Of a DNA stretch of 64,000 nucleotides, positions 1 to 9,020 are shown in pieces. The notes under the pieces were generated by a model that worked only from the letters and a program-made list of their open reading frames with translations, had not been told where the DNA came from and did no database searches. The stretch is from Eubacterium sp. AM49-13BH (lineage in GTDB: Bacteria > Bacillota > Clostridia > Lachnospirales > Lachnospiraceae), in assembly GCF_003464165.1 (NCBI RefSeq), contig NZ_QSEK01000004.1:1-64000 (forward strand). Reading direction: 5' to 3'. Numbering within the stretch: the first letter of the stretch is position 1; every line of letters starts with the position of its first letter. A program made the position numbers and the translations under genes.

Positions 1-2
1 TG

Positions 3-235
3 AAGTCCAAAAGGGTGCGGCAGGGGGGACGGATTGGACGTTGAAGTGGAGGGAAGGCACGAGGAAGTCCAAAATGGAGCGGCATAGAGTGGCAGGTTGG
101 ACGTTGAAGCGGTGGGGAGGCAGTAAATAGGCAGGAGGAAGTCCAAAAGGAGAGCGATAGAGTGGTGGGTTGGACGTTAGAGTGGCGAAAAGCCAGCAAA
201 CAGGCATAATAAAGTCCAAAAGGTGCGCCACTGGA
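3..235. repeat. Degenerate tandem repeat of AAGTCCAAAA / TTGGACGTT units
   Basis: AAGTCCAAAA-like starts lie at 3, 65, 139 and 212 (spacing 62, 74 and 73 bases). The first three units also contain TTGGACGTT, at 34, 97 and 170. GTCCAA and TTGGAC are reverse complements, so each unit can fold into a stem with a purine-rich loop. No reading frame with a recognisable product covers the block. It lies upstream of the promoter of the sulfate-reduction operon and may be the end of something outside the window. The function is unknown. Confidence 0.6.
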
Positions 236-300
236 GTTCAGAGTTAGAATAAGTCAACAAGAATCAAAAAGAATCTGCAAAAAGAATCTGCAAAAACCTA

Positions 301-328
301 TTGACAAATAGGAAATTGAGAATATAAT
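301..328 (+). promoter_or_regulatory. Sigma-A-type promoter of the apr-cys operon
   Basis: A perfect -35 TTGACA (301-306) and a perfect -10 TATAAT (323-328) are separated by 16 bases. Just downstream, at 336-351, lies ATACC followed by TACTATG. These words recur in reverse orientation at the cysT promoter (CATAGTAGGTATATAAT, around 9650), which suggests a shared operator for sulfur genes. Confidence 0.7.
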
Positions 329-413
329 CATTTACATACCAAGATACTATGTTTATATGGAATTAGACTTCACAAGGAGATTATGCAGAACTATGCGAGG
401 AGGTACATGGAGG

Positions 414-2117
414 TTGAAGAATAGAATTATTGACACAGATGTACTTATTATAGGTGGCGGAACGGCAGGGTGTTTTGCAGGTATTACGCTTGGAAAGAAG
501 AAAGACCTTGATGTACTGATTGTTGAGAAGGCGAATATTGTACGAAGCGGCTGTCTTGCGGCAGGCGTTAACGCAATCAATGCTTATATCACTAAGGGCA
601 GAATTCCACAGGATTATGTTGATTATTGTAAGAAAGATGCAGATGGAATTGTAAGAGAGGATTTGCTTCTTTCAATGTCTGAGAGGCTTAATCATGTCAC
701 TAAGATAATGGAGGACTTAGGACTTGTAATACTCAAGGACGAGAATGGAGAATATGTTGCGAGAGGAAACCGCAATATTAAGATAAATGGTGAGAATATC
801 AAGCCGATACTGGCAGATGCAGTTAAGAAGCAGGACAATGTAACGGTAATCAATCACCTGAATATAACAGATTTCATAGTAGAGAATAACAAGATTAAAG
901 GTGCATACGGATTTGATGTCAATGATGCAGTGTTCTATGAGATAAATGCGAAGGCAGTTCTTGTGGCTACTGGCGGAGCGGCAGGTCTTTACAGACCTAA
1001 CAATCCTGGATTTTCAAGACATAAAATGTGGTATCCACCGTTCAATACAGGAGCCGGATATGCAATGGGAATCAATGCAGGTGCGGAGATGACCACATTT
1101 GAGATGAGATTCATTGCTTTAAGATGTAAAGATACGATTGCTCCGACAGGAACTATCGCACAGGGAGTTCCGGCAAAGCAGCTTAATTCCAACGGTGAAG
1201 TGTACGAGAACAAGTATGGGCTTACAACGTCCCAGAGGCTTTACGGAACGGTTACGGAAAACCGCGAGGGCAGAGGTCCTTGTTATCTTGGAACTAAGGG
1301 AATAAGCAAGGAACAGGAAGAAGACCTTTACAAAGCATATCTTAACATGGCACCGAGCCAGACACTTAAGTGGCTTGAGGCGGCGGGCGGTCCTTCTGAA
1401 GAAAATGTTGAGATAGAAGGAACTGAGCCATACATAGTCGGAGGCCATACAGCGAGTGGTTACTGGGTTGATAATAACCGAGAGACTACAATCCACGGGC
1501 TTTTTGCAGCAGGCGATGTTGCAGGCGGATGTCCACAGAAATATGTGACAGGCGCACTTGCCGAGGGCGAGATTGCAGCACAGGCGATAGCAGAGAGACT
1601 TACTGGTTCTGGAAAAGGATTTGTTGTCAGGGAAGCTTCGGATGAGGAGCTGTCACAGGAAGCACTGGAAAAGAAGCATGAATATGAGAGCTTCCTTAAT
1701 AATAAGCAGGGGCTGGTCGATATCGAGCAGACTGAGGAAGCAATGCAGAAGATTATGGACCAGTACGCAGGCGGCATAAGCACTGATTATCAGTACAATG
1801 AAGCAAGACTTGAGCTTGCGGACGAGAAGATAAAGTTCTTAGAGAAGAGCATTGATAATCTTGCGGCACAGGATGCGGACGACTTGCTTAGAATCTATGA
1901 GATAAGAGAGAGACTTACGGTGTGCAGGAGTGTTATAGCACATTTGAAGGCAAGAAAAGAAACACGCTGGCACAGCTTTGCAGAGAACATGGATTATCCA
2001 GCTAAGAGTGATGACTGGTTAAAATATGTCAACTCACGCAAGGAGAATGGCGAGATTAAGATAATTATAAGAGATCTGGTGAGAGGAGGCGACAGCTATG
2101 AGCATTCAGATAAATAA
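414..2117 (+). CDS. aprA: Adenylylsulfate reductase alpha subunit-like flavoprotein (AprA)
   Basis: FAD-binding subunit expected to reduce adenosine 5'-phosphosulfate to sulfite and AMP. The N-terminus has the dinucleotide-binding motif DVLIIGGGTAGC, and further glycine-rich FAD motifs follow (VLVATGGAAG; HTASGYWVD; GLFAAGDVAGG). At about 567 residues it is shorter than the enzymes of dissimilatory sulfate reducers and resembles the form found with cysD/cysN in Clostridia. I chose the TTG at 414 because an AGGAGG lies 10 bases upstream and the protein then begins right before the FAD motif. ATG 393 or ATG 357 in the same frame are possible. The next gene overlaps its end by 20 bases. A general fumarate-reductase-type flavoprotein would look similar, but the ferredoxin partner and the ATP sulfurylase genes favour APS reductase. 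Confidence 0.85.
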   Translation: MKNRIIDTDVLIIGGGTAGCFAGITLGKKKDLDVLIVEKANIVRSGCLAAGVNAINAYITKGRIPQDYVDYCKKDADGIVREDLLLSMSERLNHVTKIMEDLGLVILKDENGEYVARGNRNIKINGENIKPILADAVKKQDNVTVINHLNITDFIVENNKIKGAYGFDVNDAVFYEINAKAVLVATGGAAGLYRPNNPGFSRHKMWYPPFNTGAGYAMGINAGAEMTTFEMRFIALRCKDTIAPTGTIAQGVPAKQLNSNGEVYENKYGLTTSQRLYGTVTENREGRGPCYLGTKGISKEQEEDLYKAYLNMAPSQTLKWLEAAGGPSEENVEIEGTEPYIVGGHTASGYWVDNNRETTIHGLFAAGDVAGGCPQKYVTGALAEGEIAAQAIAERLTGSGKGFVVREASDEELSQEALEKKHEYESFLNNKQGLVDIEQTEEAMQKIMDQYAGGISTDYQYNEARLELADEKIKFLEKSIDNLAAQDADDLLRIYEIRERLTVCRSVIAHLKARKETRWHSFAENMDYPAKSDDWLKYVNSRKENGEIKIIIRDLVRGGDSYEHSDK

Positions 2118-2412
2118 GTTAAAATGCGTTGGCTGTGGGCAGTGTATCGAAGCCTGTCCTGGCAACCTTATCAAGAAAGATACAGATGGAAAAGCATTTA
2201 TAAAGCATGTCAAGGACTGCTGGGGCTGTACATCATGTCTTAAGGAATGTCGTTTTGAGGCGATTAACTTCTTCCTTGGTGCCGATGTAGGCGGCAAGGG
2301 AAGCACACTTTCATTCAGGCAGAAGGGAAGTATCAATACATGGACGGTGACGGCACCGGACGGAACGGTTAAGACACTTGAAGTCAACAGACAGGAATCT
2401 AACAAGTATTAG
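2098..2412 (+). CDS. aprB: Adenylylsulfate reductase beta subunit, ferredoxin-like (AprB)
   Basis: 104-residue protein with two [4Fe-4S] cluster motifs: C10-x2-C13-x2-C16-x3-C20-P and C41-x2-C44-x2-C47-x3-C51. The C-terminal half (from about residue 60) is a beta-rich tail ending in a region like [16 protein letters not shown], as in AprB proteins. It should pass electrons to the FAD of the alpha subunit. The gene overlaps aprA by 20 bases and is followed 11 bases later by cysD, so translation is probably coupled. The sequence cannot show which donor feeds it. Confidence 0.88.
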   Translation: MSIQINKLKCVGCGQCIEACPGNLIKKDTDGKAFIKHVKDCWGCTSCLKECRFEAINFFLGADVGGKGSTLSFRQKGSINTWTVTAPDGTVKTLEVNRQESNKY

Positions 2413-2423
2413 GGAGGAATATC

Positions 2424-3323
2424 ATGGGTAATTTATCACATTTGGACGCACTCGAAGCAGAGGCGATATATATTATAAGGGAAGTTGCAGCAGAATGCGA
2501 AAAGCCGGTAATGCTGTATTCTATAGGAAAGGACAGCTCAGTTATGCTTCATCTTGCAATGAAAGCATTCTATCCTGAGAAACCGCCATTTCCATTTCTT
2601 CATATTGACACAACATGGAAGTTCAAGGAAATGATTAAGTTCAGGGATGAGACAGCGAAAAAGCTTGGAATCGAGATGCTTACATACACTAACGAAGAGG
2701 GTGTTAAGCAGGGAATCAACCCATTTGACCACGGTTCAGCTTACACTGATATCATGAAGACTCAGGCTCTTAAGCAGGCGCTTAACAAATATGGCTTTAC
2801 AGCAGCATTTGGCGGTGGACGAAGAGACGAGGAGAAATCAAGAGCTAAGGAGAGAATTTTTTCTTTCAGAAATACAGCACAGGCATGGGACCCTAAGAAC
2901 CAGCGTCCGGAAATGTGGAAGCTTTACAACACTAAGATTCACAAGGGCGAGAGCATGAGAGTTTTCCCTATCTCTAACTGGACTGAGAAGGATATCTGGC
3001 AGTACATCCAGAGAGAAAAGATTGATATTGTACCTCTTTATTTTGCAGCAGAAAGACCTGTTGTATACCGTGACGGCAATATCATCATGGTTGATGATGA
3101 CAGAATGAGACTTCTTCCAGGCGAAAAGCCACAGATGAAGAAGGTAAGATTCAGAACTCTTGGCTGTTATCCACTTACAGGCGGCGTTGAGTCAGACGCA
3201 GAAACTCTTGACGAGATTATCGAAGAGACTTTAAGTGCGGTTGAATCAGAGAGAACAAGCCGTGTTATCGACCATGAGGAAGCAGGAAGCATGGAAAGAA
3301 GAAAGAAAGAGGGGTACTTCTAG
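2424..3323 (+). CDS. cysD: Sulfate adenylyltransferase subunit 2 (CysD)
   Basis: 299-residue small subunit of ATP sulfurylase, which makes APS from sulfate and ATP. The PP-loop motif SIGKDS is at residues 33-38, followed by the conserved [10 protein letters not shown] and [19 protein letters not shown] segments and the [10 protein letters not shown] segment. The length is that of the family. GGGAGG lies before the ATG. It works as a heterodimer with CysN, whose gene begins two bases after the stop codon. The product APS is the substrate of the upstream aprAB enzyme, so four consecutive genes cover sulfate to sulfite. Confidence 0.96.
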   Translation: MGNLSHLDALEAEAIYIIREVAAECEKPVMLYSIGKDSSVMLHLAMKAFYPEKPPFPFLHIDTTWKFKEMIKFRDETAKKLGIEMLTYTNEEGVKQGINPFDHGSAYTDIMKTQALKQALNKYGFTAAFGGGRRDEEKSRAKERIFSFRNTAQAWDPKNQRPEMWKLYNTKIHKGESMRVFPISNWTEKDIWQYIQREKIDIVPLYFAAERPVVYRDGNIIMVDDDRMRLLPGEKPQMKKVRFRTLGCYPLTGGVESDAETLDEIIEETLSAVESERTSRVIDHEEAGSMERRKKEGYF

Positions 3324-3324
3324 A

Positions 3325-4914
3325 ATGAAAGGTTTACTTAAATTTATTACATGCGGTAGTGTTGATGATGGAAAATCTACACTTATCGGACACATTTTAT
3401 ATGATTCAAAGTTATTGTATGCCGATCAGGAGAAGGCGTTAGAGCTTGATTCCAAGGTCGGAAGCCGTGAAGGTAAGATTGATTATTCACTTCTTCTTGA
3501 TGGTCTTATGGCTGAGAGAGAGCAGGGAATTACTATTGATGTTGCTTACAGATATTTTACAACTGACAACAGAAGCTTTATCGTTGCTGATACTCCGGGA
3601 CATGAGGAGTACACAAGAAACATGGCGGTTGGTGCTTCATTTGCAGACCTTGCAGTAATTCTTGTAGATGCAAAGCAGGGCGTGCTTATCCAGACTAAGA
3701 GACACGCAAGAATCTGCGCACTCATGGGAATTAAGCATTTTGTATTTGCAGTTAATAAGATGGATCTTGTTGGTTACAGTGAGGAGCGTTTCAACGAGAT
3801 TAATGCGCAGATAGCAGAGCTTACTAAGGAGCTTTCACTTGCAGATGTAGTTGTTATCCCTGTTTCGGCAACTGAGGGTGACAATGTAACAACTAAGTCT
3901 GAAAATATTCCTTGGTATAAGGGTCAGGCACTTCTTCCTTATCTTGAGCAGGTTGATGTTGATGATACTGAGGAAGAAAAGGGCTTCTACATGCCTGTTC
4001 AGAGAGTATGCCGTCCAAATCATGAATTCCGTGGTTTCCAGGGACAGATTGAGGCAGGAAGCGTATCTGTTGGTGACGAGATTATCACTCTTCCAACTAA
4101 GGAACATGTACATGTTAAGAGCATCCATGTTGGTGATAAGGAAGCCCAGAGCGCATCTATCGGACAGCCGGTTACTATCCAGTTAGACCGTGAGGTTGAT
4201 GTCTCAAGAGGTTCAGTTCTTGCGGCAGGAGCAGACCTTAAGCTTGCAACAGAGATAACAGCTACAATCCTCTGGATGGATGATGATGTTCTTACTAATA
4301 ACAAGAACTTCTTTGTAAAGCTTGGAACAAGGCTTATTCCGGGCGTTGTTACTGAGATTGTTAATACAATTGATGTCAATACAGGCGAGGAGAAGCCAGC
4401 AGCTCTCCTTAAGAAAAATGAAATTGCTGTATGCAAGATTTCTCTTGCTGATGTAATCGTTGTTGATGAGTTCAATCTCCATAAGACTATGGGTGAGCTT
4501 ATTCTTATAGACAGAATTACTAATATGACAAGTGCATGCGGTGTTGTCCGTGAAGTTAATGAGGCAGCAAGTGATGTTAAGGAAGTTGATGCAGCTTTCA
4601 GAGCAGAGCTTAACAACCAGAAGCCTGTTGTTGTAGAGACAGTTCTTTCAGACAAGATTAATGTTGATTTCTTAAAGAAGGTTGAGAAGGAGCTTCTTCT
4701 TGAAAGCAAGCACGTATATCTGTATGCTCCGGCAGAGGGCGAGGATTATACAAATGTTGTTACTCACTTTGTAAATGCAGGTATTGTTGTTATCCTTGCA
4801 CTTAGTAAGGCAGCTGATATTAAGATTGATGGCGCAGAAGTGCTTGCAGGCTGGGAGTCTGAGGTTGACGCAACTACTGCGGATGTGGCTGAGTTTATTA
4901 AGAAGAATGCGTAA
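3325..4914 (+). CDS. cysN: Sulfate adenylyltransferase subunit 1, GTPase (CysN)
   Basis: 529-residue EF-Tu-like GTPase that drives APS synthesis by CysD. G1 is GSVDDGKST (residues 11-19), G3 is DTPGHEEY (from residue 89) and G4 is NKMD (144-147). Two beta-barrel domains and a C-terminal extension of about 100 residues follow. The extension does not contain a P-loop, so there is no sign of a fused APS kinase. The start at 3325 directly follows the cysD stop and gives the canonical MKGLLKF-type N-terminus; an upstream in-frame extension inside cysD is not needed. About 125 bases without a recognisable gene or signal follow before the next gene. Confidence 0.95.
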   Translation: MKGLLKFITCGSVDDGKSTLIGHILYDSKLLYADQEKALELDSKVGSREGKIDYSLLLDGLMAEREQGITIDVAYRYFTTDNRSFIVADTPGHEEYTRNMAVGASFADLAVILVDAKQGVLIQTKRHARICALMGIKHFVFAVNKMDLVGYSEERFNEINAQIAELTKELSLADVVVIPVSATEGDNVTTKSENIPWYKGQALLPYLEQVDVDDTEEEKGFYMPVQRVCRPNHEFRGFQGQIEAGSVSVGDEIITLPTKEHVHVKSIHVGDKEAQSASIGQPVTIQLDREVDVSRGSVLAAGADLKLATEITATILWMDDDVLTNNKNFFVKLGTRLIPGVVTEIVNTIDVNTGEEKPAALLKKNEIAVCKISLADVIVVDEFNLHKTMGELILIDRITNMTSACGVVREVNEAASDVKEVDAAFRAELNNQKPVVVETVLSDKINVDFLKKVEKELLLESKHVYLYAPAEGEDYTNVVTHFVNAGIVVILALSKAADIKIDGAEVLAGWESEVDATTADVAEFIKKNA

Positions 4915-5039
4915 GCTGGGGTTCTTTCCCGCTGCGTGGGGTTACTTCAGGGGTGGAAGTGTTGGCAGACGTGCGGTAAAGGGCGCTTCGCTGCTTTGCC
5001 TGGTTTTGGAATATATTTTGTAGGAGTTAGGTTATAATT

Positions 5040-6092
5040 ATGAATACACATTTTTTTAAAAAGTTAATATCTTTGGGTATGATTTTTTGCCTGACTTTTA
5101 TTGGACTTTCTGGTTGTGGGCAGAAGAAGACGGAACTTGTTAATGTTTCTTATGATGCCACAAGAGAGTTTTATAAGGAGTATAACAGGCTTTTTGAGGA
5201 TTACTGGTATGGCAGGACTGGCGAGAAGGTTGAGGTTATCCAGTCTCATGGCGGTTCTGGAAAGCAGGCGCTAGAGGTCGCTAACGGTCTTGGTGCTGAT
5301 GTTGTCACGCTTGCTCTTGAGGGAGATGTTAATGTTATAAGGGACGAAGGGCTGATTGATGACGGATATATCAATGATTATTCTGATGACAGCTCGCCTT
5401 ACACTTCTACGATTGTCTTTCTTGTAAGAAAGGGCAATCCTAAGAATATTAAGGACTGGGATGACCTTCTTAATGACGGGGTTAAGGTTATTACCCCTAA
5501 TCCTAAGACTTCCGGAGGAGCCAGATGGAATTTTCTTGCGGCATGGTATTATTTTAAAAAGCAGGGACAAACTGAGGAACAGGTTCAGGCAAGTGTTACC
5601 AAGCTTTACAAGAATGTGGCAGTGCTTGATTCAGGTGCAAGAGGCTCTTCTACAACATTTGCAGAGAACGGACAGGGGGATGTTCTGATTGCATGGGAAA
5701 ATGAAGCATTTTTTGCATTACAGGAATATCCGGGCGAGTATGAGATTGTCGTTCCGTCTGCATCTGTATTGTGCCAGCCAACGGTTGCAAAGGTTGACGA
5801 GGTCACACAGATGAATGGCACGGAGGAGCTTGCTGATGCCTATCTATCTTTCCTGTACACTGATGATGCGCAGAGACTTGAAGCACAGAACTTCTACAGA
5901 CCTGTAAACAGGGACATCCAGAAGGAATACGAGTCTTCTGGCGATTCAAGAAACATTAAGGAAATCCCTTCCGACGGCAAATGGATTGTCAAGGACATTG
6001 ACATGGCGGATATCGGGTATTTTGGCGGCTGGGAAGCAGCTACGGCGAGATTCTTCTCAGATGGCGGAATATTTGACAAGATATATGATTAA
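5040..6092 (+). CDS. sbp: Sulfate ABC transporter substrate-binding lipoprotein
   Basis: 350-residue periplasmic-type binding protein for sulfate (or thiosulfate). The N-terminus is a lipoprotein signal peptide with hydrophobic core and lipobox LSGC (cysteine about residue 27). The sulfate-binding family segments are present: QSHGGSGKQALEV, ADVVTLALEGDVN, LVRKGNPKNIKDWDDL and PNPKTSGGARW, ending in DGGIFDKIYD. It captures sulfate outside the membrane and delivers it to the CysT/CysW permease. Those permease genes are not adjacent but lie about 3.7 kb downstream, behind unrelated genes. A strong terminator follows. The gene could share the apr-cys transcript. Confidence 0.93.
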   Translation: MNTHFFKKLISLGMIFCLTFIGLSGCGQKKTELVNVSYDATREFYKEYNRLFEDYWYGRTGEKVEVIQSHGGSGKQALEVANGLGADVVTLALEGDVNVIRDEGLIDDGYINDYSDDSSPYTSTIVFLVRKGNPKNIKDWDDLLNDGVKVITPNPKTSGGARWNFLAAWYYFKKQGQTEEQVQASVTKLYKNVAVLDSGARGSSTTFAENGQGDVLIAWENEAFFALQEYPGEYEIVVPSASVLCQPTVAKVDEVTQMNGTEELADAYLSFLYTDDAQRLEAQNFYRPVNRDIQKEYESSGDSRNIKEIPSDGKWIVKDIDMADIGYFGGWEAATARFFSDGGIFDKIYD

Positions 6093-6117
6093 TCAGAATA
6101 TGTGAGTGAATAGAATG

Positions 6118-6165
6118 AAAGGTCACACTTAACTGGCTTTAGGCTGGTTGGGGGGTGACCTTTTT
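6118..6165 (+). terminator. Rho-independent terminator after sbp
   Basis: The 9-base arms AAAGGTCAC and GTGACCTTT enclose a loop region of 28 bases and end in a T run. It closes the sulfate operon and faces the convergent antiporter gene whose stop codon starts at 6166 on the other strand. Confidence 0.8.
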
Positions 6166-7363
6166 AACACCCCTTCGTAAGCAGCTTCTTATAAGTCCCG
6201 TCGATGCCAATTGCGCCAAGCGGAGCAGTAACTATAATTGCAAGGACGGCAACAGACAGCACAATCTGTCCGCAAGGCAGTCCGGCGGCGAGAGGTACAG
6301 AGCCAATGGCGGCCTGGACAGTTGCTTTAGGAAGATATGCAATGACGCAGAAAAGGCGTTCCTTCCATGTAAGGTCTGTCTTAACAGTGCATAGGAGAAC
6401 TCCGGCTGCCCTGAAAACAAGAGCAGCAAGAATCATGAGTAAGGCTGGAAGCCCGGCTTTAAGTGTGTAGCGGATATCGACAGCCGCGCCGACAAGCACG
6501 AACAATATTACTTCAGCAGCGAGCCACAGCTTGCCGAATTTCTCGGATAGACGGGCTGATACGTCAGGAACACATTTGAACTTAAGAGTACATGCCATAG
6601 CGACAACGGCAAGAAGTCCGGAAACAGACACTTTACCTTCAAGCCAGCCCTCAATTGCGATAAGAAGGAAAGAAAAGCCAAGCACGATAATAACCTTCAT
6701 GCTGTTTCTTACAGTATGCTTGCGGGCGTATGATGTTTCAAAGAACAGGTACAATCCCAAGCCGGTCACTATACCAAGAATTATGCCGAGTATAATAGAC
6801 ACAGGGATGTTTATGAAATCCATGACATTTGCCTTGCCACCCTGTGCCACATTTAAAAATGTTGTGAATAACACTATTACAAATATGTCATCGCAGGAAG
6901 CGCCAGACAGTATCATCTGGGGGATTGCCTTGTCTGTTCCGTAGCGTTTTTCAATCAGAGAAACCATGCGGGGTACGACAACCGCGGGGGAAACTGCGGC
7001 GAGGACGGCACCCATTACGGAGGCTTCGGCATGATTAATTCCAAGAATTACAGGGGCAAGCAGAATATAACCGAAGATTTCGCAGGAAGCTGGAACGAAG
7101 GACATAAGAATGGCACTTCGTCCGGCTTTTTTCAGGTCTTTTAAATCAAGCGACAGACCGGCTTTGATAAGAATAATGATAAGAGCCATTTTTCGCAGGT
7201 CAGCCGATATTGAAAGGATTGACGGGTCAAGGAAATCAAGGACATATGGTCCAAGAACAATACCGGTAACAAGCATACCGATGATTCTTGGCAGTTTCAA
7301 CTTCTGGCAGATTGCGCCCATGACGAGCCCAACCAGAAAGATAAGTGATAAAGATGTCAGCAT
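6164..7363 (-). CDS. Cation:proton antiporter (CPA family), fluoride-responsive
   Basis: About 399-residue, very hydrophobic protein with about 12 membrane segments and the Na+/H+ exchanger family layout (LPRIIGMLVTGIVLGP near the N-terminus; LIKAGLSLDL; the acidic segment GASCDDIFVIV). It should exchange a cation or anion for protons across the cytoplasmic membrane. The start at 7363 has AAGGAGG seven bases upstream. An in-frame extension to 7492 is unlikely because it runs through the riboswitch and terminator. A fluoride riboswitch directly upstream indicates a role in fluoride resistance. Antiporters of this type are a known member of fluoride-riboswitch regulons. Substrate specificity cannot be read from the sequence. 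Confidence 0.88.
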   Translation of the reverse strand: MLTSLSLIFLVGLVMGAICQKLKLPRIIGMLVTGIVLGPYVLDFLDPSILSISADLRKMALIIILIKAGLSLDLKDLKKAGRSAILMSFVPASCEIFGYILLAPVILGINHAEASVMGAVLAAVSPAVVVPRMVSLIEKRYGTDKAIPQMILSGASCDDIFVIVLFTTFLNVAQGGKANVMDFINIPVSIILGIILGIVTGLGLYLFFETSYARKHTVRNSMKVIIVLGFSFLLIAIEGWLEGKVSVSGLLAVVAMACTLKFKCVPDVSARLSEKFGKLWLAAEVILFVLVGAAVDIRYTLKAGLPALLMILAALVFRAAGVLLCTVKTDLTWKERLFCVIAYLPKATVQAAIGSVPLAAGLPCGQIVLSVAVLAIIVTAPLGAIGIDGTYKKLLTKGC

Positions 7364-7405
7364 AATAAGCCTCCTTAAAAATATAGTAAATGCATTTATG
7401 AACGC

Positions 7406-7455
7406 AAAAAAAGCTGATGCTTCCTGCGACATAAAATCGTAGAAGTCATCAGCTT
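7406..7455 (-). terminator. Intrinsic terminator of the fluoride riboswitch
   Basis: On the minus strand AAGCTGATG pairs with CATCAGCTT and is followed by a run of T. The 5' arm is part of the aptamer's conserved CTGATGA..CTAC segment. Fluoride binding would therefore prevent the terminator from forming. This is the expected on-switch arrangement. Confidence 0.8.
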
Positions 7456-7500
7456 GAATAAGCAGTTTAGGTTTCCCAAGGGAGTACTTCATTCCCTTTG
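7436..7500 (-). promoter_or_regulatory. Fluoride riboswitch (crcB motif)
   Basis: Read on the minus strand, the leader has GGGAATGAAGTACTCCC, then an AAACCTAAACTGC segment, then CTGATGACTTCTACG. This matches the family layout of a GGNGATGG-type stem-loop at the 5' end and a CTGATGACTCCTAC-like 3' segment. It lies between a good promoter and an antiporter gene and overlaps a terminator hairpin. The match is from memory of the motif; a covariance-model search would confirm it. Confidence 0.82.
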
Positions 7501-7503
7501 ATA

Positions 7504-7532
7504 TTTATAATACTTTGGGGCGGGGTTGTCAA
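7504..7532 (-). promoter_or_regulatory. Promoter of the riboswitch-antiporter transcript
   Basis: Minus-strand TTGACA (7532-7527) and TATAAA (7509-7504) are separated by 17 bases. Transcription would begin right at the 5' edge of the fluoride aptamer. Confidence 0.75.
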
Positions 7533-7556
7533 ATGTAAGAAGAATAGTATGTTAGA

Positions 7557-8960
7557 TTATTCATTTTTAATTGCATTATACAGATTAACAATCTCGCCAT
7601 CTTTCTTGGAATTCAAGAACACAGTCTGGTCAGCAGTTTTTATCATAAGTACAGGAGAGACATCTTTAAAAATGTAGAGACTGCATTTTCCATAAGTATT
7701 GCCCTTGAATCTTCCGACAAGATAGCTTTCTGTGGCACCGCCATTGGACTTGAAAAAATGGTCGTCTGGAAGCTTATCCATAAGCTTAAGTTCTATGATG
7801 TCATCAATGTTAATGCTGCTTGTGTAACCGCATGAAGACACATTTACAGTGCTTTCAGTAGTCTTAATATCAATAGTGACATGCAGGAACGGCGCAAGTA
7901 CAACAATTGTCCATATTAAGGTTCCTAGCAGAATTGCTGTGATTGTACCAGTGAACACCTTCGCACCGGTTCTGGCGTAGTTTAGCGAGTAGTTGGTCGA
8001 ACACAGCCTGTCGGGTACGAAAAGGTGCGGGTCATTAGGATTGTAGTAAAATCCAGTCTTCCAGTAGTCATCATCATCAACAAATACCGGCTGTGTGTCA
8101 GCCTTAAGCATTTCGTTCTTTCTGTTGCGTGCAAGAATAAGAATGACAGTGAGCGTGCAGCCGCTTAACAACTGCAGAATAATGTACATCCAGAAACTTA
8201 AGTCTCCAACAGTATCCTGAATAATACACATTAATACAAATGTTATCCATGCCACGAAGTTAAGAAGTGACATTACAAGCATTGCTGAAGCAATGTATTT
8301 CTTCATAGTCATATTAACAATGTTGTTAATGTCCGAATTAAGGCTGTATGCCTGATTCTGTCGTCTGTTCATATAAATATGGAACACAAACCCGAATACT
8401 GAAACTATGACAGTACATATTGCAAATACAATAATCATAGAAAAATACGCTCTGTCTGTCCATGAATAGAATGGAATCAGTGCCAGCAGTTCTGCGGCAA
8501 TTATGAGGATGTGGTATCTGAAGCTGATGGGGGTTGTGTCAGCATTTGCACAGGCACGCGTATCAATAAAGACCTTCTGTTTCTGGGATTCAACAAACCA
8601 GCCATTCTGTATCTTTAACAGATACATTTTCCGATGCGCTGAAAGCTGGATATACATAATTCCGAAAACGAACACGAGAATCCAGATTGTATACATAATA
8701 ACGAAAATGATTATGTTCACAAAATTAAGAAAGCATATGGCTATTGAGAGTACTGCATTGATATTCTGAAAATATTTCATGCTTTTCTTAAAGCGTGTCA
8801 TAAGTCGGGTGACATCGTCATCGTTAACATGGTCGCCTGGAATGTGGACTCCGATAAGCATTCCATTGTTGTATCGGTAGTTGGATTCATATGCAAATCT
8901 CATGATCAGTACTGTGAACATGTTGCATACGAAGAATAGCATAAACATTGCGATTTTCAT
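7557..8960 (-). CDS. Multi-pass membrane protein with DUF1648/DUF5808-like regions
   Basis: 467-residue integral membrane protein with about 10 hydrophobic segments. The N-terminus (YNNGMLIGVHIPGDHVND) and the segment around residues 300-320 (DDDYWKTGFYYNPNDPHLF, then VPDRLCSTNYSLNYA) fit the DUF5808 pattern in membrane proteins related to SdpI/YhdP-type DUF1648 proteins. A C-terminal soluble part of about 90 residues follows the last membrane segment. It is transcribed with, and 60 bases after, a GntR regulator, the usual pairing for this family. It is probably involved in envelope stress or peptide immunity, but no reaction can be assigned. Confidence 0.7.
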   Translation of the reverse strand: MKIAMFMLFFVCNMFTVLIMRFAYESNYRYNNGMLIGVHIPGDHVNDDDVTRLMTRFKKSMKYFQNINAVLSIAICFLNFVNIIIFVIMYTIWILVFVFGIMYIQLSAHRKMYLLKIQNGWFVESQKQKVFIDTRACANADTTPISFRYHILIIAAELLALIPFYSWTDRAYFSMIIVFAICTVIVSVFGFVFHIYMNRRQNQAYSLNSDINNIVNMTMKKYIASAMLVMSLLNFVAWITFVLMCIIQDTVGDLSFWMYIILQLLSGCTLTVILILARNRKNEMLKADTQPVFVDDDDYWKTGFYYNPNDPHLFVPDRLCSTNYSLNYARTGAKVFTGTITAILLGTLIWTIVVLAPFLHVTIDIKTTESTVNVSSCGYTSSINIDDIIELKLMDKLPDDHFFKSNGGATESYLVGRFKGNTYGKCSLYIFKDVSPVLMIKTADQTVFLNSKKDGEIVNLYNAIKNE

Positions 8961-9020
8961 AAGGAAACCTCCTTGTATAGTGGGTCTGTGTGTGTTAATG
9001 CATGTGTGAATACAGGCGTG

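Noticed and set aside
1..240. Possible CRISPR array
   Set aside because: Units are degenerate, the spacing is 62-74 bases, and each unit is internally self-complementary; no cas genes are near.
4020..4709. 229-codon open frame on the minus strand opposite cysN
   Set aside because: It lies fully inside a well-conserved gene, has low-complexity Ser/Thr/Leu content and no ribosome-binding site.
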